Positions 44,480 through 54,886 are shown, counted from the first letter of the stretch. The stretch is 64,000 bases of DNA from Pyropia haitanensis (GCA_008729055.1 SDUX01000007.1:6730356-6794355), one strand, 5' to 3'. The notes: a model not told the origin generated them from the sequence alone. Numbers and translations: made by a program.

Positions 44480-45739
44480 TCAGCCCCCACTAGGCGGACC
44501 AAACAGCGCGTCCACGTTCACCCCGTCCGACACGCTGCCCGCCCAGTCACCCGCCACGGTGCTGCCGTACAGCGCTGGTGGCAGCGGCGGTGGCGGCCCG
44601 GGGTCCGCGATCGTCTGCGTCCTCCCCCGCACGCCGCGGCCGTCGCCATAGCCGTCGCCATACTCGTCTCCGCCGACGGCGGCATGCAGCCGCGCGTAGG
44701 CCGCCGCGGGGCCCAGCGCGTAGACGGTGGTGCCCGTGTCGGCGAGGGCGACAGAGTCTGGTGGGCAGCGGGAGGGGCGCACCGCCACCGGCGTCGGCGG
44801 CGCACGGGGCGCCGCGGGAGCGCCCGCCGACGCGGCGGTCACGTCGCTGGTGGAGAACCACAGACCAGGGGAGGTGGGCAGGGGGGGGACGTACGCAGGG
44901 CTGGTAGGTGGCAAGGGGAGAGGGGGTGGAGGAGGGGGGGGCGGGGTCGCGGCACCGCACCCCGGGCTGCTGCCGCCGTCCCCCGCTACCGCGGCGGCGG
45001 CGACTGGCGCGGAGTGGCCGACTGCGTCCACGTCGGCCGCAGCAGCGTCTGGTCTGTCGACCTGTGTCGCCGCGGCCGCCGTCGTGCTCGCCGCTGCCGC
45101 CGCCGTGGCGGGTCGCCGCGCCGCCGCTGCTTGGCGCCGCTCCGCGGCGGCTTGCACCTTGGCCGCCCTCTTGGCCGCGGCGGCCTGCGCCTTGGCCTTC
45201 CGCTCCGTCGCCGCGGCGGCCGCCTTGGCCTCCCTGGCCGCCGCGACGGCGTCCCGCTCTGCCTCGCGGCGGGCAGCCGCCGCCGCGGCCGCCTGCCCCG
45301 CCGTGGCCACCGCGGCATTCTCCTCCAACGCGGCGGCCGCCGCCGCCGCCGCCGTCGGGGCATCGCTGCCCCCCTTCTTCGGCGCCGCAGCGGCCGCCGG
45401 ACGCCGCCCGCAGCAGCAGCACCGTCCACACGCGCCGTGGAGCACACAGAGGATGATGATGGCGGTGACGGCAACGAGGACACCGACGGTGATGCCCGTC
45501 TTGGCCACGCCCGACAGGATCTCCGCCTTAACCGCTCGGGCGGTGAGGGACACGGCGACGGTGGCGGCGGAGGACGAGACGGGGGCGGCGGCCGCTACAA
45601 CAGCGCCGGCGGCTGCGCGTACCGCGGCGGTCACGACGATGGCCGTCTTCTTGTGCCAACGGACACCAGGCGGCGCCGCCGCGTGGCCGCCGCTTCGACG
45701 GATGACGACCGCCCGGCGGGATCCCCAAGGGAGCGCCAT
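44480..45739 (-). CDS. Single-pass membrane protein with palmitoylation-like Cys cluster and coiled coil
   Basis: About 419 residues from ATG 45739 (MALPWGSRRAVVIRR); the frame is open further upstream but without an obvious better start. An N-terminal hydrophobic Ala/Val segment (about 32-50, AIVVTAAVRAAAGAVVAA) may be a signal or anchor. A strong transmembrane helix follows at about 90-110 (GITVGVLVAVTAIIILCVLH), immediately followed by GACGRCCCCGRRPA, the kind of juxtamembrane Cys cluster that is S-acylated. Next is an Ala/Arg/Lys/Glu coiled coil (EENAAVATAGQAAAAAAARR onward), then Pro-rich and acidic GDEYGDGYGDGRG sequence, ending DALFGPPSGG. I recognise no family. The coding frame is unbroken despite low complexity. 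Confidence 0.6.
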   Translation of the reverse strand: MALPWGSRRAVVIRRSGGHAAAPPGVRWHKKTAIVVTAAVRAAAGAVVAAAAPVSSSAATVAVSLTARAVKAEILSGVAKTGITVGVLVAVTAIIILCVLHGACGRCCCCGRRPAAAAAPKKGGSDAPTAAAAAAAALEENAAVATAGQAAAAAAARREAERDAVAAAREAKAAAAATERKAKAQAAAAKRAAKVQAAAERRQAAAARRPATAAAAASTTAAAATQVDRPDAAAADVDAVGHSAPVAAAAVAGDGGSSPGCGAATPPPPPPPPLPLPPTSPAYVPPLPTSPGLWFSTSDVTAASAGAPAAPRAPPTPVAVRPSRCPPDSVALADTGTTVYALGPAAAYARLHAAVGGDEYGDGYGDGRGVRGRTQTIADPGPPPPLPPALYGSTVAGDWAGSVSDGVNVDALFGPPSGG

Positions 45740-46441
45740 GGTGCTCGCAACGGGAGGAGAGAGGGAGGGAGACACGGGGGGTGCAGACCGGGGGCGGAGA
45801 GAAGAGGCGAAAGGCTCAGCGACGGAGCTGCTGCCAGCCACGCTCCAGAGGATGGGCGGGTGCAAGAAAGAGTCGAAGCGGCGGACCGGGCGCGAGGCCC
45901 AAGACTGCCTCGCCTTTGTGCGTGGCCGCACGATGCTGGGAAGGGGCACGGCCATACATAGGCGATATGTCCCTCGGCGGGGTGACGCCAGCGCACATTG
46001 CCTTGACACTCGTCTGGCCCAGTCCGCCACTCAGACTTTCTCCCCTCACTCCCACGCTCACGATTGGGTGGCGACCCATGGCCAGATTCTCGCTGTGGCA
46101 AAAGTACAGTCTCGGTCGGCGCGGGAGACCACGGAAAGAGATATGTGGAGACGTGCGAGGAGTGGGGAGAGTCGCGGCGGGGAAGTGAGCCAACCAACGA
46201 GCGTGGCGTCGGGAGAAAATAGAACAATGGAGTCACGGCGCGACGTCTGGGCTCCATCATGATGTTTGAAAGCAACCGTCCGAGGGCGTGTTCCGCACTC
46301 GGTCCCGCCAAGCAGCCCTGTTGAGAGCACCACCGAGTGTCGTGGACCAATCAAAGGACACCGCGTTGGATCACCTCTCCTCATCGATCTTTGCTGAGGC
46401 CTGCGCGAATTCCAGACTCGTGGCAGGCACGCACGAGCAAG

Positions 46442-46812
46442 GACTTGGAATCGCGACTGCCACGGCCGCGAGCGACGAGAGGTCTGCCGCCCGTGGATAA
46501 CACCCCCCCTATTATCAAACCCCCCTCACGACCTCTGGGAGGGGGTCGGATAACATGTTATCCAACCCCCCCCCAGAGGTGCTGTGGGGGGTTTGATAAC
46601 TGGATAACACCCCCCCTGTTATCAAACCCCCCTCACGACCTCTGGGAGGGGGTCGGATAACATGTTATCCAACTCCCCCCCAGAGGTGCTGTGGGGGGTT
46701 TGATAACTGGATCGCACACCCCCTCTCTGTCGTTGGCGTCGGGCGGGTCATTTCACATGTGTACGCGCTGTACCGAACATAGGTGTCCACAGAAACCAAA
46801 GACTTGGAATCG
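46442..46812. repeat. 12-bp direct repeat flanking the palindromic tandem
   Basis: GACTTGGAATCG occurs at 46442-46453 and again at 46801-46812, bracketing about 350 bp that contain the two 107-bp units. It could be a target-site duplication of a small non-autonomous element, or a chance or regulatory repeat. Confidence 0.5.
46494..46707. repeat. Two tandem copies of a 107-bp palindromic unit
   Basis: Units 46494-46600 and 46601-46707 differ at only a few positions (for example TATTATC versus TGTTATC). Each unit folds on itself: TTATCAAACCCCCC near the left pairs with GGGGGGTTTGATAA at the right, CACGACCTCTGGGAGG pairs imperfectly with CCCAGAGGTGCTGTG, and a perfect 16-base palindrome GGATAACATGTTATCC sits at the centre. 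A third unit starts (TGGAT at 46708) and stops. Confidence 0.95.
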
Positions 46813-47185
46813 TCGTATACTGTACTTAAATCAGATACTATCAGTATGAGTTACTTATCTTGTTTGTATGTTGCTGGGAGCAGGCTTGCTCCGACTTTGC
46901 CGTCGGGCGCCACTCAGACTGAACTGCGGCGTGCTCTGCTTTTCTATCCCCTGAGGGCCTATACTTCCTCACGGCCGTTGCGGCCACCCCTTTGTAGGGA
47001 TCATCCCTTGCGGCTGATCCGCACGCCTATCTGGACCACTGCAGGCACACCAGTCTCGCCTGAACGGCGGGCCTGTCCACCGTGCTCCCCACCGGCGCCT
47101 CGCTCTGCTCTGCCCCCGCCCCGACCTGCCTCGTTCCGACTCGCCCTTCCTCCTCCCGTCGCTTTTTTTTTTTTTTGTGTTCTCC

Positions 47186-48118
47186 ATGGCCTCCGTCGAG
47201 TCCCTGGCCGCCACCTTTGACCGCCCCGATGGCACCGTCCGTGTCGTCTCTGAGAACGGCCTCCCCGCCGTGCGGCTGACGTCCCCCTCCTCGGCGGCGA
47301 GTGCGCTCATCTACCTCCACGGCGCGCACGTGGCATCGTGGACCGACGCGGCGGGGACGTCCCTCCTCTACATGTCCCCGACCGCCGTCTACAATGGCAA
47401 AAAAGCCCTCCGCGGGGGGGTGCCGCTGTGCTGGCCCCAGTTTGGGCCCGGCGCCCTCCCCCAGCACGGCTTTGCGCGCACCAGCACGTGGACGCTGGTG
47501 GCGACCGCCGCCGAGGGCGAGCCGGTCGGCGGCGCCCGCAGCGCCACCTTTTGCCTCGGCTCGTCGGCCGCCACCCGCGACGCGGGCTACCCCGCCGACT
47601 GGGTGCTGACCTACACCGTTTCGCTGCAGCCGACGACCGGCACCCTCTCCCTCCGCCTGGCCGTCGCGGTCGCGGCGGGCTCCCCGCCGGCACCCCTCAC
47701 CGCCGCCCTCCACACCTACTTTGCGGTCGATGCGGCGGCGGCGTGCGCGGTGCACGGCCTGGGCGGCCTCACGTACCGCAACACCGCAGAAGGGGGGAGG
47801 GAGGAGGTGGAGGCGGGCGAGACCGTCACCGTCGGGTCGGCGGAGGTGGACCGCGTCTACCTCGACGTCCTGTCGACGGTGACGCTCAGCCGCGGCGGTA
47901 CGCCGGGGGGGGCCGTGCGGATGCACACCAAGAACTTCCCCGACGCCGTCGTGTGGAACCCGTACAAGGCCAAGGCGGCGTCGCTGGCGGACATGCCGGA
48001 CGATGGCTGGGAGCGGTTTGTGTGTGTGGAGGCGGTCGCCGTCAAGACCCCCGTCACCGTACCTGGGGGGGGGGAGTGGGTGGGGGAAGTCGTCCTCGAG
48101 TCGGTGCCGGCGACTTGA
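47186..48118 (+). CDS. D-hexose-6-phosphate mutarotase (YMR099C family)
   Basis: Intronless, 310 residues, close to the family size. ATG 47186 (MASVESLAATFDRPDG) is the first true ATG after a T-rich leader. Family signatures: LIYLHGAHVASWTD, LLYMSPTAVYNGKKALRGGV, PLCWPQFGPGALPQHGFART (substrate-binding Arg and active His region), LTAALHTYFAVDA, and KNFPDAVVWNPYKAKAAS with the late FVCVEA that includes the catalytic Glu region. The enzyme interconverts alpha and beta anomers of glucose-6-phosphate and related hexose phosphates in the cytosol, linking hexose release to glycolysis and the pentose phosphate path. Its chromosomal closeness to a glucan dikinase and a GapA is not evidence of co-regulation. 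Confidence 0.92.
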   Translation: MASVESLAATFDRPDGTVRVVSENGLPAVRLTSPSSAASALIYLHGAHVASWTDAAGTSLLYMSPTAVYNGKKALRGGVPLCWPQFGPGALPQHGFARTSTWTLVATAAEGEPVGGARSATFCLGSSAATRDAGYPADWVLTYTVSLQPTTGTLSLRLAVAVAAGSPPAPLTAALHTYFAVDAAAACAVHGLGGLTYRNTAEGGREEVEAGETVTVGSAEVDRVYLDVLSTVTLSRGGTPGGAVRMHTKNFPDAVVWNPYKAKAASLADMPDDGWERFVCVEAVAVKTPVTVPGGGEWVGEVVLESVPAT

Positions 48119-49889
48119 GGCGCGGGACAGGTGTGGGGATGGGAGGGGGGGTGGACGAAGGGTGGGGGAAGAGCCGGGGAGAGAAGACAGCGGGGTGGGG
48201 CGAAGGGAGGCCTCGCTTGTACGTACGGGGAGATGAAGAGGGCAGCACGGTGCTGCGAGGGAGCCCCGCTGTGCACGAAGGGGGCGAGCGCCGCGGGATG
48301 CGAGGCCCACTGCACTTCCCCTCGCCTCTGTCGACGCGCCGCCACTGTCACGCCTCGACAGGCAGGCGGCAGCCGCGCGGTTCGACCGCGCCCTCCTTCG
48401 CACCCTTGCCGTCCCTCCCCCCAGCCCCCTCCGCCAGAGCCCCACGGTTTGATTGCCTGTGTCTGCAGGGGTTGCCTGCCACTGCTCTAGGGAAGGTGGC
48501 GACTGGGTGCCGTGGGGAACTTGTCTTGGTCATGGTTGAAAGGGGGTGATGGTAGCACGTGGGCTTTGGCTACGCTGCACCCGTCGGACAGCGCGCACCC
48601 ATCCTCTTCGCTGCGCGGCCGCCGACCGCGCGCCCCAGACGGCTGCGTCGCCTGCCGTCCATCCACTCTGACGGAGGAGCGGCAGTGACCCGCCGTGGTC
48701 GACGATAGCGGCAACGCGCTGCACGCGTGGCGGCAGCAGTTGCTGCAGGCGCCCCCACCCGGAGCGGGCTCTGCCAAAGATGCACGCTGCACCACGGAAA
48801 ACCTCTCTACCAGCCCCTCCCTCTTGGCGAAGAGAGTCCTCTGCGTCACAACACCGGCGGCCACCCCCGGGTGCCTGTAGGGCGGCGGGCCAGTCTGCCC
48901 CCATTCGTCACCTCCCCGCCACTGCGCAGGCAGGGGCGGGGAATGGGTGGCGGTCCGTGGCGGCGGCGGCAGAGGCGCATCCGCGTTGCCCGCGCGGGCG
49001 ATGCGCCGGAGCAAAGAGCGGCGGACGTGGGGCGGCGGCGGCAGGCCAGTTGTTAGCAGGACGACCGAGAGCCGCGGTAAACCCTGCGGCGCGGGGATGA
49101 CCTCAAGCGCTTCGTGCTGACGTGAGGTGGTCGTCTGAGGCCGCGGCGAGAGCGAGGATCTGGACCAGATGTCACCATATGAAATGTCACACTTCTTTGG
49201 TTTCCCATTCCTGATACGTACTGTTGAAGTGAAGGGTCGACCGGTGATAGGCTCACAGGCCGAGAGACAAACAATACTTACAGTGGTTGTTCAAAGCGAA
49301 GCACAGAACGGTGAACAGTTCACGCAAATACCTGTCTCACCTTTTGGGTGGCTGCCCTGGACCACAGAGCGGGTGCCCTCGAGCACACGAGGCCGTGTGA
49401 CGGTCACGCCAGAAATCTCACCCACATCCACCACCCTTCCGAGTGGCCGTCCTTTTTCCGTGGCTGGGAGGGCGGTCGGCCGCAACCCCACCGCGAGATG
49501 AGAGCCATGCCTGAGGGTGTGTGGCTGGCAGCCCGGGAGGCTATCCACACTTCTGGAACATCCATTCTGAGCAGTGTCGGGACCACCACAGCCTCTCAGG
49601 CATCGATCTCGGCCCTGCGATGCGAGATTGGCAGACCCCCGATCGCCCCCGGGCCTTGGCGCCCGCCCGCAAGGTACGGAGAGAGCCCTGTCTTGGGGGT
49701 GTCGGACACCGTGCCGCCTCATAAGCGCAGGGCCCACCCGCGGTTGCCATTGCCAGCTCGGTCCCGCACCCCATAGCCATCTGCATCGCCTATTGCCGCG
49801 CTCTCCTTCATCCGCAGCCCCCGCCGCCTCGCCTGAGTCGGTGTGTGGATCCACATCCCGACGTCTCGTCCCCACCCACCCTCTTCACG
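48119..49889. other. Long intergenic region upstream of GapA
   Basis: 1.77 kb with no recognisable gene. 49160-49560 has balanced composition and an open plus-strand frame (49169-49501, HFFGFPFLIRTVEVKGRP onward) that reads more like protein than the surroundings but matches nothing I know. The 3' part should contain the GapA promoter. Confidence 0.5.
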
Positions 49890-51465
49890 ATGGCGTTTGT
49901 CGGCAGCACGGTGACTGGCGTGGCGGGGGCCCGCGCGCCCACGAGCAAGATCTGCTCGGTACGTGGTGTGGGGCGTCGTGCCGAGATGGGGCGTAGGGCC
50001 CATCCTAAGTGCATTTGGGGTGTTGCGGTCGGGGGATCGGCCGTCTTCCCGGGTGCCTGTACCGCGTCCGGGCGATGCGCGCGCCGTGGTGGCAGTGACT
50101 GGTGGGCGACGCGGCAATGGGGATCACGATGATTGGAGGCGTTGTTGCCCAGCTGTGGCGCCGTATTGTCCTGTGCACGTCGTGCATTGTTGAGGATCCC
50201 TTGCTGACTCGCCTCCGTACCAACGTTTGGGCCTTGATCCGCCGACGCGTTGCATTTTCGTCTGCTGGCCCCCTCTTAACCACCTTCGACACCACCCACA
50301 GAGCCGCGCCAGCTTTGCCCAGTTCTCGGGCATGCGCTCGGTCAACGGCGCGCGTGTGCTGCAGCCGGTGCAGGGCGCTGATGCCAACGATGCGTTCTTT
50401 GCCGCCGTCTCGACGGTCGCGGCCCCCTCGGCGTCGACGGCGCCGACGATGAAGCTCAAGGTCGCTATCAGCGGCTTTGGCCGCATTGGCCGCAACTTCC
50501 TGCGCGCCTGGGCCGAGAAGAGCGACACCCCCCTGGATGTGGTGTGCATCAATGACACCTCGGGTGTCAAGACGGCGTGCCACCTGCTGAAGTACGACTC
50601 TATCCTCGGCACCTTCGCCGGCACCGTCGAGGCGGGTGAGGACTCGATCACCATCAACGGCAAGAAGGTGCGCGTTGTGTCCAACCGCGACCCCCTGCAG
50701 CTCCCGTGGGCGGAGATGGGCGTCGACATTGTTATTGAGTCGACGGGTGTGTTTGTGGACAAGAAGGGCGCGTCCAAGCACCTGACGGCCGGCGCCAAGA
50801 AGGTGCTGATCACCGCGCCCGGCAAGGGCGAGGGCATCCAGACCTACGTCGTGGGTGTGAATGACGGTGACTACACGCACGCCACGGACGACATTGTGTC
50901 CAACGCGTCGTGCACGACCATGTGCATGGCTCCCTTCGTCAAGGTTCTGGAGGACGAGTTCGGCATCGTCAAGGGCACCATGACCACGACCCACTCCTAC
51001 ACGGGTGACCAGCGCCTGCTGGATGCCGGTCACCGTGACCTGCGCCGCGCCCGGTCGGCGGCCCTCAACATTGTGCCCACCACCACGGGTGCGGCCCAGG
51101 CCGTGGCCCTTGTCATCCCGTCGATGAAGGGCAAGCTCAACGGCTACGCCCTGCGCGTGCCGACCCCCAACGTGTCGGTGTGCGACGTGGTTGTGGAGGT
51201 CAAGAGGCCGACGTTCAAGGAGGAGGTCAACGGCGCCTTCCTGAAGGCCGCCCAGGGCCCCATGAAGGGCATCCTGAAGTACTCGGACGAGCCTCTGGTG
51301 TCGTCTGACTTCAAGGGCATGGTTGAGTCGACGGCTGTGGACGTCTCCATGACGACGGTGGTGGGTGACACGATGGTCAAGGTGCTGGCGTGGTACGACA
51401 ACGAGTGGTCGTACTCGCTGCGCGTCCTGGACCTGGCCGAGATCATGGCCAGCAAGTGGGAGTAA
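49890..51465 (+). CDS. GapA: Plastid NADP-dependent glyceraldehyde-3-phosphate dehydrogenase, A subunit
   Basis: Exon 1 (49890-49958) encodes [20 protein letters not shown] plus ICS; exon 2 (50302-51465) completes a 410-residue precursor. The transit peptide is about 72 residues, and the mature enzyme starts near [20 protein letters not shown]. The nucleotide-binding segment [18 protein letters not shown] is typical of photosynthetic GapA rather than cytosolic GapC, which has an Asp-Pro motif there. The catalytic SNASCTTMC places the active Cys at about residue 227 (50911-50913), [20 protein letters not shown] and [16 protein letters not shown] are canonical, and there is no GapB-type C-terminal extension. 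It reduces 1,3-bisphosphoglycerate in the Calvin cycle. Coding sequence is far less low-complexity than its neighbours, as expected for a highly expressed gene. Confidence 0.97.
49959..50301 (+). other. Intron in the GapA transit peptide
   Basis: 343-bp phase-0 intron, donor GTACGT, acceptor CACCCACAG. It separates 23 residues of transit peptide from the rest; the joined sequence reads [14 protein letters not shown]. Confidence 0.9.
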
Positions 51466-52040
51466 GCGGCGCGCGCCGTTGGTGACCCATGCTTTGCTAC
51501 TTTATCTTTCCTTCCTGCACTGTGCCCCGTCCTACGCTGTTCGGTCCTTTCCGGTCTGTTTTGCTAGAGCGTCATTTTTTTTGCGTTTTTTCCAAACGTT
51601 TCTGGGAACTGGTGCGGTCTGGTTTCTCATCAGCAGGGGACGAGCGGGTCCCCTGTCCTGCACTCCAGCTCTGCCCCCACGTTGACGGCGGCGATTGCCT
51701 CTTTCAACACCCGCGCATGAAGCGCTTTCCCCAATCCCTTGGCTGACCGCCGGTTCTGTAGAACACGCTGTCCTCACGAGCCCCCCGTCCACTTTGGTCC
51801 CCTCTGGTGTACGCTCTCCTGTCCACCTCCTTGACCGCGCGGACCGCGAGAGTGCAGCTGTCACCACAAGCACAGCCTCGTCATGGGCAAGAGCATGAGA
51901 GTGTTGTGCGCCCCCGGACAGGCTCGAGCTCCCTCAGGCTTCCTCAGACGCTCGGAACTAAAAAGAAACAGGACCTCCAAGACTGTATTATAGAAAAGCT
52001 GGGAGTAGCCAAGTGCAGCCCCCCCCCCCCCCCGCTCCCG
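51466..52040. other. Convergent intergenic region, GapA 3' side
   Basis: 575 bp with a C/T-rich, T-run-containing GapA 3' region, then a 15-C tract at 52019-52034 just before the AC19 stop. No gene recognised. Confidence 0.6.
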
Positions 52041-52397
52041 CTAAGCTCCTTCATCCATTCCCCCTTCTGACCTGGCCGCTTCGTGCGCCTCCACCGCAGC
52101 GTCAAACGTCTTGCGCATACTTCCTGCCATGCTCATGAGGTCGACGAGAGCTTCTCGCACTACCCGCAACGCAGGAACCCCGCCAGAAGTCTGGACACGC
52201 AGGTTCATCTTGGCCTCGGAAGGGTGGGGGATGCTGTAGCCACAAAACTGGACGGCCTTCTTCTTGGCCAGCACATACCGCAGGGCATTGCCGAGAGTGT
52301 GGTCCTCGTCCGCCAGTATCAGCGTCACGCAGGTAGGGCTTGTACCAAGAATTTGCACCTTGGGGCCCGTCGTTGGCAGAACGTCTTCAGGCTCCAT
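52041..52397 (-). CDS. RPC19: RNA polymerase I and III subunit AC19 (RPAC2/POLR1D)
   Basis: 118 residues from ATG 52397 (MEPEDVLPTTGPKV), a normal family length; upstream in-frame codons lack an ATG. The conserved RPB11-like dimerisation domain reads ILADEDHTLGNALRYVLAKK and FCGYSIPHPSEAKMNLRVQT, with the helix VVREALVDLMSMAGSMRKTF at the C-terminus. DHTLGN and YS.PHP are diagnostic of the alpha-CTD-lacking subunits, and HPSE with NLR(I/V)QT fits AC19 rather than RPB11. It pairs with AC40 in the assembly platform of RNA polymerases I and III. Divergent from the Mo25 gene, with 650 bp between starts. Confidence 0.93.
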   Translation of the reverse strand: MEPEDVLPTTGPKVQILGTSPTCVTLILADEDHTLGNALRYVLAKKKAVQFCGYSIPHPSEAKMNLRVQTSGGVPALRVVREALVDLMSMAGSMRKTFDAAVEAHEAARSEGGMDEGA

Positions 52398-53047
52398 TGA
52401 CACAAGCAAGAGACGGTGCCGGCCAGAAAAGGGGGGAAAAAGAGCGTAGCGGAAGGGAGAAAAGGAGAAGGCGCGCGAGGGAGACTGGGGACGAGTTTCT
52501 GAACGAGGAAGTCAAGAGCCGGGTGCGCGCTCACGAAGAAGCACGAGAGGCGGCAGTGAAGCGCACGCAGACAGCTGCGCTACGACGTTCGGAGTGCAGG
52601 TGGGCAGGTGAGCGGCGACTACGCCATCATCATGCAGCCGAGCCGCGTCTTTCATGCGACGGACGACGTTGATCCGGGCCGAGAGACCGCACACGACTTG
52701 ATGCGCATGTCCATCGCGACAACAAGTACGCCGCACTGGCCAATACGTACATAACACCCCATCGAGAACACAAAGTGCGTACTTCACGGGCAGAACCAGG
52801 AATGTTAGGATAAGTGAGCATACTTGCGTGACTTGCAACACCCCCTCTGGTTTCCTTGACCCGCTGACGGGCGCTGCCGGCGTGCCCGCAACAGCACCCC
52901 CCTCTTGGCCGCACCCACCGCCCTGCTTGAGCTTTGTTAGACCGCCCCCATTTCCTCCTTCCGCACCTGTTTTGCGACACGAGGCATTCTCCCATTTCTT
53001 CTTCCCCCCATCCACCCCCTTCCTTCACCTCCCTCCCCCTTGCCATC
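52398..53047. promoter_or_regulatory. Divergent promoter region between AC19 and Mo25
   Basis: 650 bp between two divergent housekeeping genes, of moderate composition. It must hold both promoters; a C/T-rich leader (52970-53047) precedes the Mo25 ATG. I can point to no specific motif. Confidence 0.5.
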
Positions 53048-54103
53048 ATGTGGAGCACATTATTTTCGTCGCGGAAGAAGAGCCTTGCCGAGACCGTCGC
53101 CGCCTTTAGGTCCGTCGTGCGGCGCTCCCACGAGTCCTCCCCTGTGGACGTGACGCACGGCGGGTCTGCCGCATCGGCGGCGGCGGCTGCGGCGGCGCCC
53201 GTTCCAGACGCCCTCCGCGCCGAGGCGTCCAAGCATGTGGTCGCCCTTAAGGCGGCCCTCTTTGGGGACCTTGCCGCCGAGGTGCCGCCCAAGCCCGAGG
53301 ACGTGGCGCTTCTGACCGCCGAAGCCGTCGACGGGGACCTGTTAGCGCTTCTCGCCCGCCACTTGCGGCTGCTAGAGTTTGAGGCTTCCAAGGACGCGGT
53401 GCTGGTCTTTAACAACCTCCTCCGTCGCTCTGCTGGCGGCCGCACCGCCGTTGCCCGCGTTGATGCCGACGGTGTGCTGGATACGCTGGTGGGTGGGTAC
53501 GAGGTCAATGCGCTGGCGCTGAACTGTGGGTCGATGCTGCGTGAGTGCCTACGCCACGAGCCGCTTGTGCGGGCGTTGCTTTGGTCGCCCCTTTTCTGGC
53601 GCTTCTTCTCTCTAGTGGGCGTCGCGGACTTTGACGTTGCTTCGGATGCGTTCCTCTCGTTTAAGGAAGCGCTAACCCGCCACAAGGCGGTCATCACGGC
53701 CTTCATGGCCGACCGACTGGACCCGTTTGTGTCTGCATACAACGGGTTGCTCTCGTCCAAGAACTACGTGGTACGGCGGCAGTCCCTCAAGCTACTCGGC
53801 GAGATGCTCGTGGAGCGGTCCAACTTTGGCCTGATGACCCACTACATCGCGTCGGCGGACAACCTGAAGCTGATCATGAATCTGCTGCTCGACAGCCGGC
53901 GAAACATTCAGTTTGAGGCCTTCCACGTCTTCAAGGTGTTTGTGGCGAACCCGAACAAGACGCCCCCAGTGGCCACCATCCTGGCCAAAAACCGCGACAG
54001 GTTGCTGTCTTACCTTGCGGACTTCCTGACCGACCGAGACGACGAGCAGTTCCATGAGGAGCGGCTGATGATCATGGAAGAGATCCGCGGCCTGGGACCA
54101 TAG
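53048..54103 (+). CDS. MO25: Mo25/CAB39 family scaffold protein
   Basis: Intronless, 351 residues. ATG 53048 (MWSTLFSSRKKSLAETVAAF) aligns with the family start, which is a short basic helix. ARM/HEAT-like helices follow throughout. Diagnostic blocks include VVRRQSLKLLGEMLVERSNF, GLMTHYIASADNLKLIMNLL and NIQFEAFHVFKVFVANPNKT, ending in DDEQFHEERLMIMEEIRGL. A short Ala insertion occurs near residue 42. In animals Mo25 stabilises the LKB1-STRAD complex and activates MST/GCK kinases; the yeast orthologue Hym1 acts in the RAM pathway for polarity and cell separation. The partner kinase in a red alga is unknown. Confidence 0.96.
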   Translation: MWSTLFSSRKKSLAETVAAFRSVVRRSHESSPVDVTHGGSAASAAAAAAAPVPDALRAEASKHVVALKAALFGDLAAEVPPKPEDVALLTAEAVDGDLLALLARHLRLLEFEASKDAVLVFNNLLRRSAGGRTAVARVDADGVLDTLVGGYEVNALALNCGSMLRECLRHEPLVRALLWSPLFWRFFSLVGVADFDVASDAFLSFKEALTRHKAVITAFMADRLDPFVSAYNGLLSSKNYVVRRQSLKLLGEMLVERSNFGLMTHYIASADNLKLIMNLLLDSRRNIQFEAFHVFKVFVANPNKTPPVATILAKNRDRLLSYLADFLTDRDDEQFHEERLMIMEEIRGLGP

Positions 54104-54886
54104 GGGTGGGTGGGGTGGGAGGCGGGAATCCGTAGGGGAGTGCGGTGCAGCACTCTCTGAAGGGGCTGCTTCCTCTGGCACGTTTTATGCTTTTTCCTTT
54201 TCTTCTTGTGTATCTCTTTCCTACCTCTGGGCTGGGCTATATCTGCTTCCTTGTTTTTTTTTTCCAATATTCTCTTACACTCGTGGATTGCTTGTTTTTT
54301 TGTGTGCACTGCCTCTTTTCTCTCTGCAGATGCTGTACGTGTTCCCTTTTTGCCAACTCCTACTGTACATGCTCTTTACCTCCCTTGCCGACCTCTTTGT
54401 TTGCACTGCCGACGAGCCGCACTTTGGCGGCGTGGTTGCTTGTGCCGTTGGCACGGCGAGTAGGCGTCCTGAGGTGAGCACGCGCGAAATTGTAGGCAAC
54501 GAGCGCAGCGCGGGCGCGCACGCAGATATTGCGTCTATTCTGGCTCTGATGGGCAGCCACACGGGAAGCCAAGTACAAGTGGAAAAAAAAAAAACCGGCC
54601 CGTGGCCACGCAGGCCATATAGCTCTCCCGTTCATTCCCCCCTTCCAGGCCTGAGCGTCCTTTGCCTTGACCGACCTACACAGCCACTCAATCGCTACGT
54701 CCCGCACACCTGGACAGGGCTCACCATCCCCCCGTGGCAAGCGGACACGACCAGGCCCTTGCACTCCCCCCATCCACCCTCCCGGGCATCCCGCTCTTGG
54801 CGGTGCCTTATCGTCCCGCCGCTCACAAACCCACGCCACACCCCAGCCCAAGCTCCACAGACTCTCAAAGCCGCCGCTGCCGCCGC
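54104..54886. other. Convergent intergenic region
   Basis: 783 bp between Mo25 and RRF ends. T-rich between 54180 and 54380 with runs of up to nine T, and A10 at 54584-54593. Such T-rich DNA is typical of the 3' regions in this window. No gene recognised. Confidence 0.6.

Larger units (their letters stand above)
45740..47185. other. Divergent intergenic region with repeats
   Basis: 1.4 kb between divergent genes. 46030-46500 and 46730-47040 have near-balanced composition, unlike the rest of the window. Contains the 107-bp palindromic tandem repeat and a 12-bp direct repeat listed separately, a short perfect hairpin GGAGCAGGCTTGCTCC at about 46879-46894, and T14 just before the next start codon. 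Confidence 0.6.

Noticed and set aside
46780..46960. Possible snRNA (U2-like) with CAGATACTATCAGTATG and the hairpin GGAGCAGGCTTGCTCC
   Set aside because: The order and identity of the U2 5' elements (branch-site-pairing GUAGUA region, Sm site) could not be matched; only a hairpin and a faint resemblance remain.
48370..48395. tRNA B-box-like GGTTCGACCGC
   Set aside because: No A box, anticodon stem or acceptor stem can be drawn around it.
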